From Bacteroidia bacterium 43-41 (GTDB taxonomy: Bacteria; Bacteroidota; Bacteroidia; Bacteroidales; Dysgonomonadaceae), in the NCBI GenBank assembly GCA_001898165.1, contig MKTD01000041.1:36298-100297 (forward strand): a stretch of 64,000 bases of DNA. The letters are read 5' to 3'. Made by a program: the position numbers and the translations under genes. The notes beneath the pieces are model-generated. The model saw nothing but the letters and a program-made list of their open reading frames with translations, searched no databases and had not been told where the DNA came from. Position 1 is the first letter of the stretch. Each line of letters begins with the position of its first letter. This document shows positions 58,914-64,000 of this stretch, one piece after another.

Positions 58914-60755
58914 TTATTCTGTGGAATTCAGAGCTTCCACATTATTTTCGAAACCAGTATAACCCTCATTTTGATTGATTACTCCCAACGAATTAGCATC
59001 AATAGCGTTTTGTGGGATAGGCCACAGAACATGAAAAGGGCTCATAGTAAACTCATCACCAGCCACCGTTTTCACCCCTTTATTGAAAAACTCGGTTTTT
59101 TCCATTATTCTGTCGTACCAGAAGTTAGATTTTGAAAAATTTTCCAGACTATAAGTTTTGCCGTTATAAGATTGTTTACCAGTTTTTGCATATAAGTACG
59201 CAATTCTGGTTAATTCGCACTTTCTGGTTTCTTCGTAAAACAACTCTCTTGCCCTTTCATCTAAAATAGTTCCTAAATTAAATGATGACGGGTTTGTGTA
59301 AGACTTCGCGTTCGCACGATTTCTTACCGTGTTTACATCGGCCATCGCTAGATCTGTTTGCCCGTTCCAAAGATATGCTTCGGCTCTCAGTAAATATGTT
59401 TCGGCAAGTCTGAATATATACCAATCTGTATTTCCGCCGCGAGGTTGTACCCTTATTGGATCCGGAATAAAAAGCTTATAATGTGGCCAACCTCCTGTCC
59501 AGTTTCTGATTGTATCTCTTGTTAAAATATTACCTTCATCATCATACAAACGAAGAGGCATGCCGTAATAAGGATCATTTAATTCTTTTAATTTTGGATT
59601 ATTGTAAACCAAATTCTCCATTGTCATCCAATTGCCCGGGGCATGACGCAGATCATTGGTGTCATCCCAGATATATCTTGTATAATAACTTGTTCCACGT
59701 CCTTTATTGACCCCTCTCCCTATTTGTTCTATTACAGGTATCTCAAGATTTAATTTCTCAGACATACCAACATTGCCTGTCGGTGTCATTATTGAATTTG
59801 TCTGATTTCCCCAGTTCGGTACAAAAATATACATTGAAGTCATTCCTTGAGCAATGTTACCAGACATCCCGTATCTGTCTATTACGGAAAAGATTTCTTC
59901 TGTATTGCCTGGAGCAACTTTATTCAATGGTCTGTGTAAATCCCAGATTATATTTTTTGTCGGATCATTTTTATCTTCACCAAACCTATTATGCATTAAG
60001 GAGTAGTTTCCGTTAATAACAGCAGACGAGGCGCGAATAGCATTCTCGAATTCACCCAAGGATAGATATATTTTTGTAAGCAAATGGTTGCAAGCTCCTT
60101 TTGATATTTTGCCTCGATCTACTTTTTCGGGTACCCATTCCACTGCAAACTCCAGATCTTTTTTTAATTGTTTCAATATTGCTTCTCTTTCAGTTGAGTA
60201 AAAATCCAGCTTAGGCTCAGATACCTGTTCCACTATCCAGGGAACATCTCCAAATCTATTTACCAATAAGTAATACCAGAAAGCTCTATGAAAGTACGCT
60301 GTGCCTAATACTTCATTTCTTTCCCGTTCATTGCTATATGACGGTTGGTCAATATTAGAGATAACAATGGAGGCACTTTTAATACCTTCATATGCGTGAT
60401 TCCAGCAGTGTCCGATCCTATTGTAGCTTGCGTCGGTTAAAACACCGTCCGGCACTACAAGCCTATTCATATCTCTTGTTGGAAACGTTTTATCTGTCGT
60501 TCCGTCAATCATGACTTCCGTGAACAAATACTCAGTAAACATGGGCGGAGCGAACGTGCCGTCCATATATTGATTCCTGATCAATCTTGTGCTTGACGAA
60601 AGCACAGCATACATCGAGGTGGAATTAACCAATCCGGCTTCCGTAGTTAAAATAGATAGCGGTTTTGGTTTTAAAAAGTCATCAGAACATCCATTTATTG
60701 CCAGAACTGACAACATTAATATAAGATAAAGTTTATTGTATTTCATAATTATCAT
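58914..60755 (-). CDS. SusD/RagB-family glycan-binding lipoprotein
   Basis: 613 residues. Lipobox Cys23 ([17 protein letters not shown]); a Met at 60746 is an equally good start. SusD N-terminal pattern [16 protein letters not shown] region [18 protein letters not shown] and C-terminal [20 protein letters not shown] are typical. Pairs with the SusC 4 nt upstream. Confidence 0.95.
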   Translation of the reverse strand: MIIMKYNKLYLILMLSVLAINGCSDDFLKPKPLSILTTEAGLVNSTSMYAVLSSSTRLIRNQYMDGTFAPPMFTEYLFTEVMIDGTTDKTFPTRDMNRLVVPDGVLTDASYNRIGHCWNHAYEGIKSASIVISNIDQPSYSNERERNEVLGTAYFHRAFWYYLLVNRFGDVPWIVEQVSEPKLDFYSTEREAILKQLKKDLEFAVEWVPEKVDRGKISKGACNHLLTKIYLSLGEFENAIRASSAVINGNYSLMHNRFGEDKNDPTKNIIWDLHRPLNKVAPGNTEEIFSVIDRYGMSGNIAQGMTSMYIFVPNWGNQTNSIMTPTGNVGMSEKLNLEIPVIEQIGRGVNKGRGTSYYTRYIWDDTNDLRHAPGNWMTMENLVYNNPKLKELNDPYYGMPLRLYDDEGNILTRDTIRNWTGGWPHYKLFIPDPIRVQPRGGNTDWYIFRLAETYLLRAEAYLWNGQTDLAMADVNTVRNRANAKSYTNPSSFNLGTILDERARELFYEETRKCELTRIAYLYAKTGKQSYNGKTYSLENFSKSNFWYDRIMEKTEFFNKGVKTVAGDEFTMSPFHVLWPIPQNAIDANSLGVINQNEGYTGFENNVEALNSTE

Positions 60756-60758
60756 CTA

Positions 60759-63700
60759 TTAAAGTGAAAAGTTTAATCCAAATGTTACATATGAAGGAGT
60801 TGGACCTGCATATTCGGGATCCCACAGTACGAAACTCTTTGTAAATAATGCTACGTTTTTGGCAGAAACGGAGAGTCGGAGATTAGATAATTTTAATCTG
60901 CTCGTAAAATTTTCAGGCAAAGTGTATCCAAGGGAAATGTTTTCCAAACGAATGAAAGACATGTCTTGCCAAACATTATAAGCTACACCAGCCATATTTG
61001 AATTCAATCTCGCAAAATTATTGCTAGGATTTTCAGGTGTCCAGTACGGGATGACAAATGAATTAAACCGCTCAAGAGTCATTGTAGGATTATGCTTGGC
61101 TTCATTGAATACCCTCTTATAGTTCCAATTTGAGTATAAGAGAAAAGACAAATCAAAGTTTTTATAAAAAGTGAAACTATTCCTTATCGACCAGCGTATT
61201 GGCGGAGTCTGATATCCCTGAAAAGTTTTATCGTCGTTAGTGAATTTTCCATCATTATTGATATCCGCAAGTTTAAAATCGCCGGGAGCTAATTTATATT
61301 TCGCAGCTTCAGTCTTCTCTTCTTCCTGCCATACACCCAATACTTCGAAATCCCAGATTTCATCTATTGCATGACCAATAAACCAACCATTGCTTATATC
61401 ATTGACCTCTCTTTGGCCAATCACATTTCCCTTCTCATCAAGGATATCCTCCATATTCCCATAAAGGTTTACTATTTTATTTTTGTTATAAGATATATTG
61501 AATGATGTCTCCCATGTAAAGTTTGGATTCTCAATATTAACAGTATTCAATGTAAACTCAATACCTTTGTTGTTGATTTTCCCCAAGTTGCTGGTAACGG
61601 CTGAGTAACCGGTTACAGAGGGCAGGGTTCTGTTTACTAACAGACTGGTCGTATTCATTGAATAGAGATCTACACTTCCATTTACCCGCTGTCCGAAAAG
61701 ATTGAAATCGAGTCCCAAATTCAATGATGAAGTGTTTTCCCATTGTAAAAGGCGATTTCCCATCCTGTTTGCATTCAGATATGACTCTTGATACACATTA
61801 CCCGTATTGTCTACGTATGTGATCATTCCATTGTTTAACGTAGATAATGCATTGTAGATACCAATCGATCTATTCCCTGTCTTTCCCCATGAAAACCGGA
61901 GTTTACCATAGTCTAACCATGTCGGGTTATTCATGAAGTTTTCTTCACTAAATACCCAGCCCAATGCCAAAGAAGGAAAAGTCGCTCTTGGATTTGCCAT
62001 TCCAAAAGCTGAATAACCATCTCTCCGGATTGTTCCGGTTAATAGATATTTAGATTTGAATGAATAAAATAAACGAGCCATGTAGGCATCTCCCGTTGAA
62101 TAAGTATCATTACTGGAGAGAGTCGTAACAGTAGCAGCTCCCATGTTATGCCAACCTAAAATATCGTTCGGCACAAATTGTTCTCCGTTCATTATTTGTT
62201 GCCAATTTTGATTCTTTTCAGCATTCGCCAGCAATGTCACATTGAAATCATGAATATTGTTAAAATTTTTCTTCCATGTTAAAATATTATCAACTTGCCA
62301 AAGCATAGAACTGGAGGTATTTCTGGTTGCTTTTCCTCCATACATTCCATATTCGGGATGTTTTGAAGAATTATGCAGATACAGCTCATTGTTGGTGAAA
62401 CGCGGTGAATACCTTAACTCATATTCGATCTCGAAAGGTAATTTGACTTTTGCGTATAAGATATTGTCTAAAGATTTATATGTGTAGTCCTTGTAAGTAT
62501 GGGCTCTGTCGATAAGTGGGTGTTTAGCCGCTACAGCATCATCTGTAGGGTAAATTTTCATAGAACCATCCGGGTTTGTCGGTTGTCCCCAAGGAGATAA
62601 ATTGTCGATCATTCCCCAGGAAGCTGCTGCACCAGGTTCTTTTCTCATAGAGAAGAGCGAATTAACACCGACAGTCAGAAAATCTGTAATTTTCGCGTCT
62701 AATTTAATTCTGCTTCTATATATCTGAAATTCATCATATTTTACAACACCTTCATTATCATCAAATCCTAAAGACCAGTAATAATTCAACATATTGGTTT
62801 TACCAGAAATATTAACATTATAGCTTTGTTGAATACCTGTTCCAAGAACCATATCCTCCCAGTCTGTACTTTGATTGTTAAAATAATTATCTCTCTCAAC
62901 CTGTGATAGCCCCAACCTCCTTAACCATATATCTTGGGGATCCCCCTGTGCGTTATCATATTTAAGCCATTCTTCCAATGTTTGTCCAGAAGGTAAGTTA
63001 TTGGGATTGTCAAAGACAAATCCCGGTGCATTCCTATTGATACTCTTTAATACATCAGAGCGCCAATTTATAAAATCCATTGGGCCATAGACTTCTGCCG
63101 AACGAAATAAGCTGATTGTACCAATACTTGAGTCAAATCCAATTGTCGGTTTTTCAGTTTTACCCCTTTTAGTTGTTACGATGACAACACCATTTGCTGA
63201 TTTTGCTCCATAAACAGCTGCTGAACTTGCATCTTTCAACACATCGATAGTTTCGATATCATTCGGGCTGATATCTGATAAATCTCCATTGTATATTACC
63301 CCATCTAGGACAATCAGGGGAGAAGAACTGGCACTCAGCGATCTTTTACCTCTAATCCCGATATCGGCGTTTCCTTTAGCGCTTGTTGATATGCCAACAT
63401 TAAGACCAGGAATATTCCCCCTCAATATTTGCTGAATATTTTTATTCTTTTCCTTTTCAAAGCCCGAAGCGTTTAATGATGCAACAGAACCGGTTAGGTC
63501 TTTTTTTCTCATCGTACCATAACCCACTACAACAACTTCATCCAAAATACTTGTGGTTTCTGTCATTATAACATCGATTCTGTTCCTATTATTCACATTA
63601 ATCCGTTCTTCTTCAAATCCTAAATAGGTAAACTTTAGAATAGAATTTAATGAATTTACAATGAGTTCATACTCTCCATTAAAATCAGTGACAGTGCCAC

Positions 63701-63863
63701 CCGGTGTTCCAACTTCCTGAATACTAACTCCAATTAGTGGTTCTCCATTCGTATCTGCTACTTTACCTGTTATTTTTCTATTTTGGTCTTGAGAGTAAAG
63801 TAGTGTTGAGCTAATCCAACTAAACCAAATACAGCAAAAGAAAAGTCTTGCGATCCATCTCAT
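60759..63863 (-). CDS. SusC-family TonB-dependent glycan transporter
   Basis: 1034 residues. Signal peptide RLFFCCIWFSWISSTLLYSQ, carboxypeptidase-like repeat (ITGKVADTNGEPLIGVSIQE), plug domain (ILDEVVVVGYGTMRKKDLTG, VLKDASSAAVYGAKSANGVV), barrel ending in YVTFGLNFSL. There is no STN domain, so control is not by the FecR route. It imports oligosaccharides with SusD. First gene of the PUL; repeats lie upstream. Confidence 0.95.
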   Translation of the reverse strand: MRWIARLFFCCIWFSWISSTLLYSQDQNRKITGKVADTNGEPLIGVSIQEVGTPGGTVTDFNGEYELIVNSLNSILKFTYLGFEEERINVNNRNRIDVIMTETTSILDEVVVVGYGTMRKKDLTGSVASLNASGFEKEKNKNIQQILRGNIPGLNVGISTSAKGNADIGIRGKRSLSASSSPLIVLDGVIYNGDLSDISPNDIETIDVLKDASSAAVYGAKSANGVVIVTTKRGKTEKPTIGFDSSIGTISLFRSAEVYGPMDFINWRSDVLKSINRNAPGFVFDNPNNLPSGQTLEEWLKYDNAQGDPQDIWLRRLGLSQVERDNYFNNQSTDWEDMVLGTGIQQSYNVNISGKTNMLNYYWSLGFDDNEGVVKYDEFQIYRSRIKLDAKITDFLTVGVNSLFSMRKEPGAAASWGMIDNLSPWGQPTNPDGSMKIYPTDDAVAAKHPLIDRAHTYKDYTYKSLDNILYAKVKLPFEIEYELRYSPRFTNNELYLHNSSKHPEYGMYGGKATRNTSSSMLWQVDNILTWKKNFNNIHDFNVTLLANAEKNQNWQQIMNGEQFVPNDILGWHNMGAATVTTLSSNDTYSTGDAYMARLFYSFKSKYLLTGTIRRDGYSAFGMANPRATFPSLALGWVFSEENFMNNPTWLDYGKLRFSWGKTGNRSIGIYNALSTLNNGMITYVDNTGNVYQESYLNANRMGNRLLQWENTSSLNLGLDFNLFGQRVNGSVDLYSMNTTSLLVNRTLPSVTGYSAVTSNLGKINNKGIEFTLNTVNIENPNFTWETSFNISYNKNKIVNLYGNMEDILDEKGNVIGQREVNDISNGWFIGHAIDEIWDFEVLGVWQEEEKTEAAKYKLAPGDFKLADINNDGKFTNDDKTFQGYQTPPIRWSIRNSFTFYKNFDLSFLLYSNWNYKRVFNEAKHNPTMTLERFNSFVIPYWTPENPSNNFARLNSNMAGVAYNVWQDMSFIRLENISLGYTLPENFTSRLKLSNLRLSVSAKNVALFTKSFVLWDPEYAGPTPSYVTFGLNFSL

Positions 63864-63935
63864 ATGTTTAATAATTTAAATTGTTGATAATTTCTTTTAA
63901 TAGGTTTGTAACCAGCATTCAGAAATACAGCAAAA

Positions 63936-64000
63936 ATGGCAATGGGCGTGCAGCAAATTTAGCAACAGCCGTACAACATAATTAGCAACAATCGTACAAC
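63936..64000 (-). repeat. 23-bp tandem repeats overlapping the SusC promoter
   Basis: TTAGCAACAGCCGTACAAC (63959-63977) and TTAGCAACAATCGTACAAC (63982-64000) are 23 bp apart; a weaker copy sits at 63936-63958. A minus-strand TAAATTTG (-7) is at 63961-63954, so the repeats cover the promoter and the region upstream. They run to the window edge. The rest of 63864-63935 shows no gene. Confidence 0.65.

Overview
The window looks like chromosomal DNA of an anaerobic member of the Bacteroidales, probably close to the Dysgonomonadaceae/Porphyromonadaceae. The grounds are two SusC/SusD pairs, one with a FecR/ECF sigma system; many promoters with the Bacteroidetes -7 motif TAnnTTTG; a B. thetaiotaomicron-like rhamnose cluster; DUF4831 and DUF3298 envelope proteins; and a class I hybrid-cluster protein. 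The genus is inference.

Layout. (1) 1-7455, minus strand: a tight operon for a 2-oxoacid dehydrogenase complex (E2, E3, fused E1), a PHP-domain protein and a class II aldolase cut by the left edge. It diverges from (2) 7778-12630, plus strand: L-rhamnose kinase, isomerase, transporter and an AraC regulator. That cluster has no aldolase, and the divergent operon may supply it. (3) 12632-20315: housekeeping genes serS, tilS, pheS, two envelope proteins and sufB, plus a 46-codon membrane-protein ORF. (4) 20463-37444: a type I-B CRISPR-Cas island. It has 106 intact 37-bp repeats by hand count, a degenerate trailer repeat, an AT-rich leader, and cas8b-cas7-cas5-cas3-cas6-cas1-cas2-cas4 read on the minus strand toward the array. 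A 63-codon remnant of a second, different Cas6 lies at the head of the operon. sufB is followed directly by this island, not by sufC. (5) 37901-41195: a porin-like protein, tRNA-Pro(TGG) and aspS. (6) 41349-48353: a SusD/SusC pair with STN domain, anti-sigma factor and ECF sigma factor. (7) 48772-56358: two Tat-exported Gfo/Idh/MocA oxidoreductases around a nitrosative-stress locus (Crp/Fnr regulator, hcp, cupin, DUF438-hemerythrin-PAS protein, DUF1858/DUF2249 protein). (8) 56406-64000: a polysaccharide-utilisation locus with SusC, SusD, a BNR_4-type beta-propeller protein and a 5'-truncated GH127 pseudogene.

How the parts work together. Rhamnose enters through the RhaT-type symporter, is isomerised and phosphorylated, and would be split by the class II aldolase; why a 2-oxoacid dehydrogenase complex shares that operon is open. 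In the stress locus, hcp and the cupin operon carry the same 16-bp palindrome form (TGTAAC-N4-GTTACA) exactly 21 nt upstream of a TAnnTTTG motif, which makes them a likely two-operon regulon of the adjacent Crp/Fnr protein. In the CRISPR island, the reverse complement of the repeat ends in ATTGAAAC, the usual crRNA 5' handle, so crRNAs are read from the cas4 side leftward. Several spacers occur more than once; three pairs share the crRNA 5' boundary and differ by one nucleotide at the other end, as expected for repeated acquisition beside the same PAM.
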